Assembly (NCBI GenBank): GCA_017983955.1
Contig: JAGOAJ010000014.1
Span: forward strand, 28,906-92,905
From: Burkholderiaceae bacterium
GTDB taxonomy: Bacteria; Pseudomonadota; Gammaproteobacteria; Burkholderiales; Burkholderiaceae_B
Direction of reading: 5' to 3'
Length of the DNA stretch: 64,000 nucleotides
Shown here piece after piece: positions 54,267 through 63,873 of the stretch (position 1 is its first letter; every line of letters begins with the position of its first letter). The translations under genes were made by a program, and so were the position numbers. The notes under the pieces are model-generated. The model was not told the DNA's origin. It did no database searches and saw only the letters and a list, made by a program, of their open reading frames with translations.

Positions 54267-54551
54267 TTAGACAGCGCGTGCAGCTTCCAGCAAACGTACA
54301 ACAGTCCACGACTTGTCGCGGCTGATAGGACGACCTTCGGCAATTTCTACCGTGTCGCCTTCGTTGTACTGGTTAGTTTCATCATGCGCTTTGTAGCGAT
54401 TTGAACGCTTGATGATTTTACCCAAGACAGGGTGCTTGACGCGGCGCTCAACGAGCACAACGACAGTCTTGTCCATCTTGTTGCTGACCACTAGACCAGT
54501 CAAGGTCCGTTGGCGCTTTGGTGCTTCTTCGATTATCTGAGTATCGCTCAT
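54267..54551 (-). CDS. rpsQ: 30S ribosomal protein S17
   Basis: Protein of 94 residues binding 16S rRNA early in 30S assembly. Contains [21 protein letters not shown] and [19 protein letters not shown], both S17 signatures. The start at 54551 (MSDTQIIEE) is 1 bp after the rpmC stop; a longer open frame upstream runs through rpmC and is ignored. It is the last gene of this ribosomal block. Confidence 0.97.
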   Translation of the reverse strand: MSDTQIIEEAPKRQRTLTGLVVSNKMDKTVVVLVERRVKHPVLGKIIKRSNRYKAHDETNQYNEGDTVEIAEGRPISRDKSWTVVRLLEAARAV

Positions 54552-54552
54552 G

Positions 54553-54744
54553 TTACTTTCCTGCGTTCTCAGCCATGATGGTGCGCACACGAGCAATGCT
54601 GCGACGTGTCTTACCAATTTGGCTGGTATTGGAAAGCTGCTGAGTAGCACGCTGCATGCGCAGGTTAAATTGTGCTTTCAGCAGGCTCTCGAGCTCGGTT
54701 TGGAGCTCGGTGGCGTCTTTGGAACGGAGTTCGCTGGCTTTCAT
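54553..54744 (-). CDS. rpmC: 50S ribosomal protein L29
   Basis: Protein of 63 residues, [10 protein letters not shown] at the start and [14 protein letters not shown] near the end, typical L29 helices near the tunnel exit. Start ATG at 54744 has GGGG 6 bp upstream. The longer open frame upstream (to 54834) overlaps rplP and is not used. Confidence 0.96.
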   Translation of the reverse strand: MKASELRSKDATELQTELESLLKAQFNLRMQRATQQLSNTSQIGKTRRSIARVRTIMAENAGK

Positions 54745-54754
54745 AATGATCCCC

Positions 54755-55171
54755 TTAAGCACCAATGTGACGCGACACGAATGTCGTGGAAATTGGCAAC
54801 TTGGCGGCGGCCAGGCGGAACGCTTCACGGGCAAGCTCTTCGCTTACACCTTCCATTTCGTATAGCACCTTGCCGGGTTGAATTTCGGCGACGTAGAACT
54901 CGACCGCGCCCTTGCCCTTACCCATACGGACTTCAGCAGGTTTCTGCGAAATGGGTTTATCGGGGAAGATACGGATCCAGATACGACCACCACGTTTAAT
55001 GTGGCGGTTAATCGCACGACGGGCAGCTTCGATCTGACGTGCGGTTAGACGACCACGACCCGTGGCCTTCAAACCGAATTCGCCGAACGACACCTGTGCA
55101 CCGCGAGTAGCCAGACCGGTGTTACGGCCTTTGTGCTCTTTGCGGTATTTTCTGCGTGACGGTTGCAGCAT
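54755..55171 (-). CDS. rplP: 50S ribosomal protein L16
   Basis: Protein of 138 residues, [19 protein letters not shown] start, [25 protein letters not shown] and [25 protein letters not shown]. Full length. 2 bp after rpsC. Confidence 0.97.
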   Translation of the reverse strand: MLQPSRRKYRKEHKGRNTGLATRGAQVSFGEFGLKATGRGRLTARQIEAARRAINRHIKRGGRIWIRIFPDKPISQKPAEVRMGKGKGAVEFYVAEIQPGKVLYEMEGVSEELAREAFRLAAAKLPISTTFVSRHIGA

Positions 55172-55173
55172 AG

Positions 55174-55968
55174 TTATTCTCCTTCAGGCGCCGGTGCAGC
55201 GTCTGATTTGCGAGGACCGCCGGGACCACGGCCACGTCCGGCTGCGGGACGGCGGCTGTCAGGACGGTCGCCACGGGGCGCACGACGCGGACGGCGTTCA
55301 TCGTCGCGGGGAGCGGCGGTTTCAGGGGGCATTTCGCCGTTAGGCAACATGTCGCCCTTGTAGACCCAGACCTTGATACCGATAATACCGTAGGTGGTAT
55401 GCGCTTCGGCGGTGCCATAATCAATATTGGCACGCAACGTGTGTAGAGGCACACGGCCTTCGCGGTACCATTCCGTACGAGCGATTTCGATACCGTTCAG
55501 ACGGCCAGCGCTCATGATTTTAATGCCCTGGGCGCCTAGACGCATAGCATTTTGCATGGCGCGCTTCATGGCGCGACGGAACATGATGCGTTTTTCAAGT
55601 TGCTGCGCGATGGAATCGGCAACCAATTGAGCATCAGTTTCAGGCTTGCGAATTTCTTCGATATTGACGTGCACAGGCACGCCCATCAAGCGCTGCAGGT
55701 CGCCTTTCAGGCTTTCGATGTCTTCGCCGCGCTTGCCGATCACCACACCCGGGCGAGCCGAGTAAATAGTAATACGGGCATTCTTGGCAGGACGCTCGAT
55801 GATGACGCGGCCTACAGAGGCACTTTTCAGCTTTTTCTTCAGGTATTCGCGTACGCGGATATCTTCGGCCAGCATGCCGCCAAAGGCTTTATCGTCGGCG
55901 TACCAGCGTGAAGTCCAGTTGCGGGTGACCGCCAGGCGGAACCCAATTGGGTGGATTTTTTGTCCCAT
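55174..55968 (-). CDS. rpsC: 30S ribosomal protein S3
   Basis: Protein of 264 residues; [20 protein letters not shown] start, KH domain with [14 protein letters not shown], and the [22 protein letters not shown] segment. A ~45-residue Pro/Arg/Gly-rich tail extends beyond the E. coli length (233), as in Bordetella-type S3. Confidence 0.97.
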   Translation of the reverse strand: MGQKIHPIGFRLAVTRNWTSRWYADDKAFGGMLAEDIRVREYLKKKLKSASVGRVIIERPAKNARITIYSARPGVVIGKRGEDIESLKGDLQRLMGVPVHVNIEEIRKPETDAQLVADSIAQQLEKRIMFRRAMKRAMQNAMRLGAQGIKIMSAGRLNGIEIARTEWYREGRVPLHTLRANIDYGTAEAHTTYGIIGIKVWVYKGDMLPNGEMPPETAAPRDDERRPRRAPRGDRPDSRRPAAGRGRGPGGPRKSDAAPAPEGE

Positions 55969-55977
55969 TGTGACTCC

Positions 55978-56307
55978 TTAGGCGCCGACTTTGACCACAA
56001 TGTGGCAAGTCTGCTTCTCGATACGGTTACCACGACCTTTTGCACGGGCGGAAAAACGCTTCATCGACTGACCTTTGTCTACATAAATCGTAGTCACTTT
56101 CAGTTCGTCGATGTCGGCGCCGTCGTTGTGCTCGGCGTTGGCAATCGCGGACTCAAGAGCTTTCTTGAGTATGACCGCGGCCTTTTTGGGTGTGAAAGTC
56201 AGAATATTCAGCGCATGAGCAACCGACTTGCCACGGATCAAGTCCGCTACAAGACGTGTTTTCTGGGCCGATATATGGACTCCACGGATAATAGCTGTCG
56301 TTTCCAT
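55978..56307 (-). CDS. rplV: 50S ribosomal protein L22
   Basis: Protein of 109 residues, start [20 protein letters not shown], and [18 protein letters not shown] at the end; its loop lines the exit tunnel. Full length. Confidence 0.97.
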   Translation of the reverse strand: METTAIIRGVHISAQKTRLVADLIRGKSVAHALNILTFTPKKAAVILKKALESAIANAEHNDGADIDELKVTTIYVDKGQSMKRFSARAKGRGNRIEKQTCHIVVKVGA

Positions 56308-56312
56308 GACTG

Positions 56313-56588
56313 TTACCTTCTGGCTTTCTTGTCCGCCACGTGACCCTTGAACGTACGGGTCAGTGCGAACTCGCCAAGCTTGTGACCGACCATGTTCTCG
56401 TTGATGTACACGGGAACATGCTGGCGGCCATTATGCACGGCTATCGTCAACCCGATGAACTCGGGCAGGATGGTGGAACGGCGCGACCAGGTTTTGATTG
56501 GCCGTTTATCTTTGCCATCAGCCGACGCTTCTACCTTTTTGATCAGGTGAGCATCGACGAATGGGCCTTTCTTAATCGAACGTGACAT
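56313..56588 (-). CDS. rpsS: 30S ribosomal protein S19
   Basis: Protein of 91 residues, [39 protein letters not shown] and [14 protein letters not shown]. Full length, between rplB and rplV as usual. Confidence 0.97.
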   Translation of the reverse strand: MSRSIKKGPFVDAHLIKKVEASADGKDKRPIKTWSRRSTILPEFIGLTIAVHNGRQHVPVYINENMVGHKLGEFALTRTFKGHVADKKARR

Positions 56589-56600
56589 GTTCTTCGCCCC

Positions 56601-57428
56601 TTACTTGCGCTTGCGACGCGAGACAATCATATTGTCTGTGCGCTTGTTACGACGGGTGCGGAAGCCCTTGGCCGGTGTACCCCATGGGCTGACCGGTTCG
56701 CGACCTTCGCCTGTCTTGCCTTCACCACCACCGTGCGGGTGATCGACCGGGTTCATGGCAACGCCACGGACCGTAGGACGTACACCACGCCAGCGCATGG
56801 CACCGGCTTTGCCGATTTGACGCAAGCTATGTTCGCCGTTGCCGACTTCACCAATGGTTGCACGGCAGTCAATGTGCACGCGACGGACTTCGCCAGAGCG
56901 CAAGCGCACCTGAGCGTATGTACCTTCACGAGCCATCAAGACGGCTGAAGCACCAGCCGAACGCGCAATTTGCGCGCCTTTGCCAGGCAACATTTCGATG
57001 CAGTGTATGGTGGACCCAATAGGAATGTTGCGTATAGGCAGTGTGTTACCCGAACGGATGGGAGCATCCATGCCGGACAACAGAACCGCGCCAACTTCCA
57101 GGCCACGAGGAGCAATGATGTAACGACGTTCGCCGTCTGCATAACATAACAAAGCGATGTGAGCAGTACGGTTAGGGTCGTATTCCAGGCGTTCTACTTT
57201 TGCTGGAATGCCATCTTTGTTGCGACGGAAATCCACCAAACGGTAGTGCTGTTTATGACCACCACCACGATGGCGCACAGTAATGTGACCATTGTTGTTA
57301 CGGCCTGAACCACGTGTTTTCTTTTCGAGCAGAGCTGCGAACGGCGCACCCTTGTGCAGACCAGGTGTTACCACCTTGATCATGCCACGGCGGCCGGCCG
57401 AAGTCGGCTTGACTTTTACGAGTGCCAT
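56601..57428 (-). CDS. rplB: 50S ribosomal protein L2
   Basis: Protein of 275 residues, peptidyl-transferase-centre protein. [22 protein letters not shown], and [20 protein letters not shown] with the conserved His. Full length. Confidence 0.98.
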   Translation of the reverse strand: MALVKVKPTSAGRRGMIKVVTPGLHKGAPFAALLEKKTRGSGRNNNGHITVRHRGGGHKQHYRLVDFRRNKDGIPAKVERLEYDPNRTAHIALLCYADGERRYIIAPRGLEVGAVLLSGMDAPIRSGNTLPIRNIPIGSTIHCIEMLPGKGAQIARSAGASAVLMAREGTYAQVRLRSGEVRRVHIDCRATIGEVGNGEHSLRQIGKAGAMRWRGVRPTVRGVAMNPVDHPHGGGEGKTGEGREPVSPWGTPAKGFRTRRNKRTDNMIVSRRKRK

Positions 57429-57725
57429 TTAGTTCACCTCTGTAAAGTCGAGTTCTTGACCGTCTTTGAGCGACACGTATGCCTTACGCTCGTTACGGCG
57501 GCGACCCATGAAACGGCCAAAACGCTTTTCTTTACCCTTACGGTTCAAAACTTGCACGTCTTCGACTTCGACCTTGAACAGGAGTTCGACCGCAGCCTTG
57601 ATTTCAGGCTTGGTGGCGTCAGGCGCAACGCGGAAAGCGATTTGCTGATTTTTTTCGGCTACAAACGTGGCTTTTTCAGTCACGATGGGAGCCAGGATGA
57701 TTTGCATTAAGCGTTCGACGTTCAT
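57429..57725 (-). CDS. rplW: 50S ribosomal protein L23
   Basis: Protein of 98 residues, docking site for trigger factor and [23 protein letters not shown] start, [20 protein letters not shown]. Overlaps rplD by 4 bp. Confidence 0.97.
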   Translation of the reverse strand: MNVERLMQIILAPIVTEKATFVAEKNQQIAFRVAPDATKPEIKAAVELLFKVEVEDVQVLNRKGKEKRFGRFMGRRRNERKAYVSLKDGQELDFTEVN

Positions 57726-58342
57726 CCCAACATCTCCTCGAATTGAGCGATAGCCGACTTGGTGATCAGCACTTTTTTGTAGTGGATCAACGACAGCGGA
57801 TCGGCGTAGCGCGGTTCGACCACAGCGACGTGTGGCAAGTTGCGCGTAGCAAGGTAGACGTTTTCGTCAACGGCGTCGGTGATGATAAGCACCGATTCCA
57901 GACCCATATCTTTCAGCTTTTGCGCGGCAACTTTCGTTTTAGGCGTGTCAAGGGTGAAAGAATCAACAACGGCAACACGACCTTCGCGGGCCAACTGGGA
58001 AAGGATCGCGCGGATACCGGCACGATACATTTTCTTGTTGACTTTATGGCTGAAGTTTTCTTCAGGCGAGTTCGGGAACGCACGACCACCCCCACGCCAG
58101 ATAGGCGAGGAAGTCATACCAGCACGAGCGCGGCCGGTGCCTTTTTGGCGCCATGGCTTTTTCGTACTGTGCTTGACGTCGGCGCGGTCTTTCTGGGCAC
58201 GGTTGCCGCTACGGGCATTGGCCTGGAAAGCGACAACGATCTGGTGAACCAGAGCTTCGTTGAAGTCGCGACCGAAAATGGTGTCGGGGGCTGCAAACGT
58301 GGAATCAGATTGACCCTGTTCATTCAGGAGCTGTAAATCCAT
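57722..58342 (-). CDS. rplD: 50S ribosomal protein L4
   Basis: Protein of 206 residues; [25 protein letters not shown] and [24 protein letters not shown]. In E. coli L4 also represses the S10 operon through a leader before rpsJ. Here rplD is separated from rpsJ, so that control may differ. Confidence 0.97.
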   Translation of the reverse strand: MDLQLLNEQGQSDSTFAAPDTIFGRDFNEALVHQIVVAFQANARSGNRAQKDRADVKHSTKKPWRQKGTGRARAGMTSSPIWRGGGRAFPNSPEENFSHKVNKKMYRAGIRAILSQLAREGRVAVVDSFTLDTPKTKVAAQKLKDMGLESVLIITDAVDENVYLATRNLPHVAVVEPRYADPLSLIHYKKVLITKSAIAQFEEMLG

Positions 58343-58344
58343 GA

Positions 58345-59034
58345 TCAGGCTCCTTTCCTGGCGGACATCTTAATAGCGGGACGCACGACAATGTGGGCAT
58401 TCTTGTGGCCGGGGACTGCGCCCTTGACCAACAACAAGCCACGTTCGGCGTCAACACGTACGATGTCGAGGTTTTGAACGGTACGGGTAACATCACCCAA
58501 ATGACCAGCCATTTTCTTGCCCGGGAACACACGACCTGGATCCTGGGCCATACCCGTGGAACCTGGTGCGCGGTGCGAGAGCGAGTTACCGTGCGAAGCG
58601 CGCTGACCAGCAAAGTGGTGGCGCTTGATTGTGCCGGCGAAACCCTTACCAATAGTGGTACCGGTTACGTCAACTTTTTGGCCTGCTTCGAATATGCTTT
58701 CTACGGTCACGACAGAACCAGCCGTATATTCGGCTGCTTTGACGGGATCAAGGCGGAATTCTTTCAGGATACTACCAGCTTCGGCGCCGGCTTGGGCGTA
58801 GTGCCCTGCCAATGGCTTGGTCACGCGTGTAGCGCGACGGGTACCGTAGGCAACTTGCACTGCTGCATAGCCGTCGACTGCTGGTGACTTGACCTGGGTA
58901 ATGCGATTGTTCGACACGTCCAGAACAGTTACCGGGATGGACTCGCCATCATCGGTAAATATACGGGTCATGCCAACCTTACGCCCCACGAGCCCCAGCC
59001 GGTATGCGGCAGGCACAGGTGTCGGTTTCGACAT
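58345..59034 (-). CDS. rplC: 50S ribosomal protein L3
   Basis: Protein of 229 residues, starting [20 protein letters not shown] and containing [20 protein letters not shown] and [14 protein letters not shown]. The ATG at 59034 is chosen because GGAG lies 6 bp upstream; upstream in-frame codons to 59103 would put that site inside the gene. First gene of the downstream half of the split S10 cluster, with its own promoter candidate at 59140-59169. Confidence 0.96.
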   Translation of the reverse strand: MSKPTPVPAAYRLGLVGRKVGMTRIFTDDGESIPVTVLDVSNNRITQVKSPAVDGYAAVQVAYGTRRATRVTKPLAGHYAQAGAEAGSILKEFRLDPVKAAEYTAGSVVTVESIFEAGQKVDVTGTTIGKGFAGTIKRHHFAGQRASHGNSLSHRAPGSTGMAQDPGRVFPGKKMAGHLGDVTRTVQNLDIVRVDAERGLLLVKGAVPGHKNAHIVVRPAIKMSARKGA

Positions 59035-59109
59035 CATTTTCTCCATTCCCGACTGCGATTGGTCGGGGCTAATTTTACGTGCGCTCAACATCGACGCACA
59101 CACTTGGTA

Positions 59110-59132
59110 TTAACCAATACTTTTTTGGTTAA
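59110..59132 (-). promoter_or_regulatory. Hairpin at the 5' end of the rplC leader
   Basis: Inverted repeat TTAACCAA / TTGGTTAA with a 7-nt loop, immediately after the predicted transcription start. May stabilise the leader or act as a control structure. No match to the E. coli L4-binding leader could be judged by eye. Confidence 0.4.
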
Positions 59133-59139
59133 GCCTGGC

Positions 59140-59169
59140 ACTATAACATAGCAAAATCAATGGGGGCAA
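59140..59169 (-). promoter_or_regulatory. Predicted sigma70 promoter for rplC-rpsQ
   Basis: Minus strand: TTGCCC (59169-59164), 18-bp spacer, TATAGT (59145-59140); predicted start near 59133, giving a leader of about 100 nt to the rplC ATG. Needed because rpsJ is cut off by a terminator and foreign genes. Confidence 0.5.
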
Positions 59170-59273
59170 GTACTATTTATGTGAAATACTGGCACGAATG
59201 CCCTAGTCATGCAGGACGTAAACCAAGAACAGCGGTAAGCTAGCCTCATTATAAAATTTACTATGCCTGCTTC

Positions 59274-60644
59274 ATGACTATCACTATAAATAAAACTGCC
59301 TTGCGCGGATCCGCCCTGACCTTTGTGGCCGACCCATTTGTGGTGGGAGATGCCGCCGCCATGCGCTATCTGTCAGACGCCCTGATACTGATCGACAACG
59401 GCCGCATTACCGCCTTTGACGATTACGCCACGCTAAAGGACCAGGCCGCAGGCTACACCATTGAACACTACCCCGACGCGCTGATTCTGCCTGGTTATAT
59501 CGATACCCATGTGCACTATCCACAAACCCAGGTTATTGGCTCATATGGCACTCAGCTGATTGACTGGCTAAATAAGTACACCTTTATCGCTGAACAGCAG
59601 TTTTCAGACAGCCAGCATGCAAAAAAAGTGGCGGACGTATTTCTGCAAGAATGCTTACGCGTAGGAACAACCACAGCAGCGGTATATTGCACGGTCCATC
59701 CGCAATCCGCCGACGCTTTCTTTCAGGCGGCCTCGGAACGCAATATGCGTATGGTGGCCGGTAAGGTATTAATGGACAGGAACGCGCCTGCCGCACTAAC
59801 CGACACTGCACAATCCGGCTATGACGATTCAGAAGCCTTGATTAAGAAGTGGCATGGTCAGGGGCGTAATCTGTACGCTATCACGCCACGCTTTGCGCCT
59901 TCCTCTACAGAAGCGCAGCTGGAAGCCGCGGGCGCACTATGGCAGGCCTACCCCGACACCTGGATGCAAACCCACGTCTCTGAAGACCGTAAAGAAATTG
60001 AGTGGGTCAAAGAACTGTTCCCCGAGCGCGCAGGCTACCTGGATGTCTATCAGCACTACGGGCTGACGGGGCCACGTTCTTTATTTGGCCACGCCATATA
60101 TCTGGATGAACCTGAATGGGAACATATTGCCGCTAGTGGATCTGGCCTTTGCCATTGCCCCACGTCCAACGCTTTTTTGGGCAGCGGCTTTTTTAACTTC
60201 CAACGCGCCAAGCATGGCGAGCTACCCATACGCGTAGGCCTGGCCACCGATGTGGGCGGGGGTACTTCCTTGTCCATGCTGCAGACCATGGGCGCATCCT
60301 ACAAGATCGCGCGCTTTGGGGGCTATTCCCTGTCAGCGGCCAAGGCCTTTTATCTGGCAACACGGGGCGCGGCCGAGACCCTATACCTACAAGACCAGAT
60401 AGGTTCTATTGCGGTTGGCATGGAAGCCGACTTGCAGGTACTGAACCTTCGCTCTACCCCGTTAATCGATTTCCGCATGCAGCGTTGTGAAAATCTGCAA
60501 GAAGCCCTGTTTGTACAAATGATTATGGGCGACGATAGGGCCACCCAGGCAGTGTATGTCGCTGGAGAATTGGCCTATTCGACCCCAGCGCCATCCGATG
60601 AAGTTGCAAGCGCTGAACGCCGGGTCATGAACTTGGCCACGTAA
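59274..60644 (+). CDS. guaD: Guanine deaminase
   Basis: Converts guanine to xanthine and ammonia. Protein of 456 residues of the amidohydrolase family. Zn ligands H79 and H81 in LPGYIDTHVHYPQTQ, then THVSED, SLFGHAIYL, CHCPTSNAFLGSG and ATDVGGG supply the remaining ligands. It stands alone on the plus strand between ribosomal and transporter genes and overlaps the ATPase gene tail by 70 bp. It adds to the purine-breakdown functions elsewhere in the window. Confidence 0.95.
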   Translation: MTITINKTALRGSALTFVADPFVVGDAAAMRYLSDALILIDNGRITAFDDYATLKDQAAGYTIEHYPDALILPGYIDTHVHYPQTQVIGSYGTQLIDWLNKYTFIAEQQFSDSQHAKKVADVFLQECLRVGTTTAAVYCTVHPQSADAFFQAASERNMRMVAGKVLMDRNAPAALTDTAQSGYDDSEALIKKWHGQGRNLYAITPRFAPSSTEAQLEAAGALWQAYPDTWMQTHVSEDRKEIEWVKELFPERAGYLDVYQHYGLTGPRSLFGHAIYLDEPEWEHIAASGSGLCHCPTSNAFLGSGFFNFQRAKHGELPIRVGLATDVGGGTSLSMLQTMGASYKIARFGGYSLSAAKAFYLATRGAAETLYLQDQIGSIAVGMEADLQVLNLRSTPLIDFRMQRCENLQEALFVQMIMGDDRATQAVYVAGELAYSTPAPSDEVASAERRVMNLAT

Positions 60645-61426
60645 TCATTGGCAGGACGACGACGTATGTCGTCCGGTGCACCCGCCTGTTCCAGCTTGCC
60701 ATCGCGCAAGATCACAATGTACTGGCCCAGGCGTAGGGCCTCATCAATATCGTGGGTCACAAACACTATGGTTTTGTTCAGGCGCGACTGCAGTTCCAGT
60801 AACTGATCCTGCATTTCGTAGCGTATTAAAGGGTCCAGGGCAGAGAAGGCCTCGTCCATTAACAATACCTGCGCATCTATCGCCAAGGCACGCGCCAAGC
60901 CTACACGTTGCCGCATACCGCCAGACAGCTCGTCTGGATAATTGTCGCCATAGCCTTGCAAACCCACGCGCTCTAGCCAGCTGTCTGCCGTCTGGCGCGC
61001 CTGCTGCTTGCTCTCGCCGCGTACCTGCAGGCCAAAGGCCACGTTATCCAATACCGTCAGATGAGGCAGTAGACCAAAGCCCTGAAACACCATACTGATC
61101 TGGTAGCGTCGCAACTGCCGTAGTTGCGGCATATCCATGTCCAGGATATTGTGCCCATCAATAAGTATCTGCCCTGACGATGGATCGATCAGACGATTCA
61201 AATGGCGTATCAGGGTGGACTTGCCAGATCCAGATAGACCCATGATGCAGGTCACTTGCCCCTCGGGAATGACTAAGCTGACGCCGGCCAAACCCACATT
61301 GCAGCCCGTCTGAGTTTGTACGCTGTCCTTGTCCACGCCGTCACGCAACAACTGTAAAGCGGAATCCTGCTTGGCGCCAAACACTTTGTACACATCACGA
61401 ATTTCGATTTTTGGCGTCGTCGTCAT
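60575..61426 (-). CDS. Quaternary-amine (glycine betaine/choline/proline) ABC transporter ATP-binding protein
   Basis: Protein of 283 residues, ProV/OpuAA/ChoV-like but without the CBS domains of ProV. Walker A GLSGSGKS at 63-70, the Q-loop MVFQGFGLLPHLTVLDN, signature LSGGMRQRVGLARAL, Walker B VLLMDEAFSALDPLIR, then FVTHDIDEALRLG. The N-terminal EIRDVYKVFG...GVDKD segment is typical for betaine importers. ATGA overlap with the fused permease gene. The last 70 bp run antisense to the guaD 3' end. Confidence 0.92.
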   Translation of the reverse strand: MTTTPKIEIRDVYKVFGAKQDSALQLLRDGVDKDSVQTQTGCNVGLAGVSLVIPEGQVTCIMGLSGSGKSTLIRHLNRLIDPSSGQILIDGHNILDMDMPQLRQLRRYQISMVFQGFGLLPHLTVLDNVAFGLQVRGESKQQARQTADSWLERVGLQGYGDNYPDELSGGMRQRVGLARALAIDAQVLLMDEAFSALDPLIRYEMQDQLLELQSRLNKTIVFVTHDIDEALRLGQYIVILRDGKLEQAGAPDDIRRRPANDYVAKFMTRRSALATSSDGAGVE

Positions 61427-63357
61427 CGCTCGACCTCTTGATTCGGTGTATTGCGCACCCGGCGCGGCTGGCCATACGCCTGGGTAATACGGTCTATCAC
61501 AATGGCCAGTATCACAATTGCAATGCCCGCTTGCAAGCCACGGCCCACATCCAGGGTCTGAATACCTGCCAGCACGTCTTCGCCCAAGCCGGGCGCACCT
61601 ATCATGGAGGCAACGACCACCATGGCCAGGGCCATCATCGTGGTTTGATTGATCCCCGCCATGATGCTGGGTCTGGCCAGGGGCAAGGTCACCCTAAGCA
61701 GCATTTGCATAGGCGTCACCCCAAATGACTGGGCAGCTTCGGTAACGGTCAAATCCACCTGGCGCAGGCCCAACTCCGTCAGGCGTATCAAAGGCGGCAC
61801 AGCATAAATCACGGTGGCAAACAACGCTGGGACCTTACCCAAACCAAACAGCATCAACACGGGTATCAGGTAAACAAAACTAGGCATGGTCTGCATGACA
61901 TCCAGTATGGGCGTAATAACGCGCCGCACCCACCGGCTACGCGCAGCGATTATCCCCAAGGGCACGCCTATCAGCACAGAAAACACAGTGGACAAAAGAA
62001 CCAGGGCAAACGTCTGAATTAGCTTATCCCACAGCCCCACTGCGCCTATCAAATACAAACCGGCTACGGATAACAAGGCTGCGGTTACCCGACGAGTAGC
62101 ATGCCAGGCCAACAAGCCCACTAAGATCAAGACGCCCCAGGGCGGTATGGCCTGCATACCCCGTTCAGTAGGCAATAACACCTTAGTCAACAACCCATCG
62201 CTGACGCTACGAAAGCTGTCGCCATAAGACTTAACCAACCCAGCCAGGCTCTGGTTCACATAGGTAGCAGCAGACCAATCAGGAAAAATCGCAGATCGTG
62301 TAGTCACCGCAGCCTGACCTTCCAGCCCCAGGCTGACTCGCGCCTGTTGGGCCGCCTGCTCGGGCAGCCAGGCTGCCCAGACCTGCGGTTGCTCGCGCAA
62401 AAACTGCTGGGCCAGATCAGCGGCAGACAAGCGCTCTTGCGCCATGCGCAATATCATCGTATTTAACAGCGTCGGCGTAAACTGCAGATGTTGAAAAAAT
62501 GCCACCAGTTGGGGATTAGCTGCGGCAAACGGCGCCGATACCCCCACGCTTAAATGAGCCACCAGAAAGTCGGAAGCACATAACTGGCCTTCGCCACTGA
62601 CTATCGTTTTCCAACATTCGGGCTTGAACGGGCCCAAGTCAATTTTATGAAAGTTATATTTGGCCATCAAACCAGCCGGCTGCCAGTAGTAAAACAGTAT
62701 CGGCCTGCCCCGCTCGTAGGCAGAGCTAATCGCGGAGTCCAACGCCGCACCCGTACCTGCGCGAAAGTTGGTGTAGTACTTGTCCAAGCCGTGTAGTGTT
62801 AACAAGCGGCTATTGGTTTGCTCGCATACCCAACCTGATGGGCAATTAAGGAAACGACCTTTTCCAGGGTCCTCGGGGTCGCTAAACAGCGCTTGATACT
62901 TGGGCAGGTCTTGCCAGCTACGTAAATCGGGCGCGACCGCTTTAATACCCCTTGTCGGGTCACCATTGACCACATAATCTGGCACATACCAACCTTGCTC
63001 GGCACCGCCAGCCAGGGTGTCACCCACCACCAGGACCGTTCCGGCCTGTACAGCCTGCTCCATAATGGGTGAACGGCCGGTCCATAGCTCGGCAATAATC
63101 TGGATGTCATTCTGCGTCAGGGCAGACTCTATTGCCGCCGTGGCCCCAGGCACGATTTGCGTCGTGCAACCATAGGCATGCTTTAGCAACAGATCGATCA
63201 CATGCGTGGTGAAGCTAGCGCTTTCCCAATTCTGATCAGCCAATTTGACTGGAGCGCCGTTATTACATGATGCTTGCTGAGCCTGAACGACGACTGGCAG
63301 CAGTGCCGCCAGCACGATCGCCATATTCAGCAAGCAGCCTATAAGCTTGTTTTTCAT
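61423..63357 (-). CDS. Quaternary-amine ABC transporter, fused substrate-binding protein and permease
   Basis: Protein of 644 residues. Signal peptide about 1-26 (MAIVLAALLPVVVQAQ). An OpuAC-like binding domain at about 28-330 (KLADQNWESASFTTHVIDLLLKHAYG, LWTGRSPIMEQAV, PILFYYWQPAGLMAKYNFHKIDLG). A linker, then a ProW/OpuAB-like permease at about 385-640 with VFSVLIGVPLGIIAARS, MPSFVYLIPVLMLFGLGKVPALFAT and the EAA loop VTEAAQSFGVTPMQMLLRVTLPLARPSIMAGI. The Trp/Tyr-rich binding domain fits choline or betaine. The fusion puts the receptor in the periplasm next to the membrane domain. Confidence 0.92.
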   Translation of the reverse strand: MKNKLIGCLLNMAIVLAALLPVVVQAQQASCNNGAPVKLADQNWESASFTTHVIDLLLKHAYGCTTQIVPGATAAIESALTQNDIQIIAELWTGRSPIMEQAVQAGTVLVVGDTLAGGAEQGWYVPDYVVNGDPTRGIKAVAPDLRSWQDLPKYQALFSDPEDPGKGRFLNCPSGWVCEQTNSRLLTLHGLDKYYTNFRAGTGAALDSAISSAYERGRPILFYYWQPAGLMAKYNFHKIDLGPFKPECWKTIVSGEGQLCASDFLVAHLSVGVSAPFAAANPQLVAFFQHLQFTPTLLNTMILRMAQERLSAADLAQQFLREQPQVWAAWLPEQAAQQARVSLGLEGQAAVTTRSAIFPDWSAATYVNQSLAGLVKSYGDSFRSVSDGLLTKVLLPTERGMQAIPPWGVLILVGLLAWHATRRVTAALLSVAGLYLIGAVGLWDKLIQTFALVLLSTVFSVLIGVPLGIIAARSRWVRRVITPILDVMQTMPSFVYLIPVLMLFGLGKVPALFATVIYAVPPLIRLTELGLRQVDLTVTEAAQSFGVTPMQMLLRVTLPLARPSIMAGINQTTMMALAMVVVASMIGAPGLGEDVLAGIQTLDVGRGLQAGIAIVILAIVIDRITQAYGQPRRVRNTPNQEVER

Positions 63358-63421
63358 GGCAGTTTCCCCATCTATCGTGCCATGCTAACAGCCAGCCGCC
63401 AGATATGGAATGTCAAAATGC

Positions 63422-63448
63422 AAAAAAGCCATGTGATCAACACATGGC
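63422..63448 (-). terminator. Rho-independent terminator after rpsJ
   Basis: Stem GCCATGTG / CACATGGC with a 5-nt loop, followed on the minus strand by six T. It lies 53 bp beyond the rpsJ stop, so it ends tuf-rpsJ transcription inside what is usually one long operon. Confidence 0.8.
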
Positions 63449-63501
63449 CAGTCTGCGTACTGCTGGGCTTGGCTACTGGGTAGCAAAGCCATTTTATGAT
63501 A

Positions 63502-63813
63502 TTACTGCAACGCGATTTCTACGTCTACACCTGCAGGCAGGTCCAGGCGCATCAAGGCATCGACAGTTTTGTCGGTGGGATCCACGATGTCCATCAGACG
63601 CTGGTGCGTGCGCATTTCCATCTGGTCGCGCGATGTCTTGTTGACGTGCGGCGAACGCAGAATGTCGTAACGACGAATACGCGTAGGCAGAGGTACTGGA
63701 CCACGCACTACCGCGCCCGTGCGCTTGGCTGTGTCTACAATTTCAGCGGCTGACTGGTCGATAAGCTTGTAGTCAAACGCTTTCAGACGGATGCGGATTT
63801 TCTGGTTTTTCAT
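63502..63813 (-). CDS. rpsJ: 30S ribosomal protein S10
   Basis: Protein of 103 residues, [20 protein letters not shown] start, [22 protein letters not shown] and the final DVEIALQ. The start at 63813 has AGGA upstream; the open frame to 63849 is untranslated leader. S10 also acts with NusB in antitermination. Here it is separated from rplC by a terminator and 4.2 kb of unrelated genes. Confidence 0.97.
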   Translation of the reverse strand: MKNQKIRIRLKAFDYKLIDQSAAEIVDTAKRTGAVVRGPVPLPTRIRRYDILRSPHVNKTSRDQMEMRTHQRLMDIVDPTDKTVDALMRLDLPAGVDVEIALQ

Positions 63814-63836
63814 GGGAATTCCTAAAGAACAAAAGA

Positions 63837-63861
63837 GGCGGGGCGCCACGCGCCCACCGCC
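63837..63861 (-). other. GC-rich hairpin between tuf and rpsJ
   Basis: Minus strand: stem GGCGG/CCGCC plus GGCGC/GCGCC with an internal bulge, followed by the T-rich TCTTTTGTTCTTT and then the rpsJ ribosome site. It may be a partial terminator after tuf or a leader structure for rpsJ. Confidence 0.55.
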
Positions 63862-63873
63862 TGGTCAAGTATT

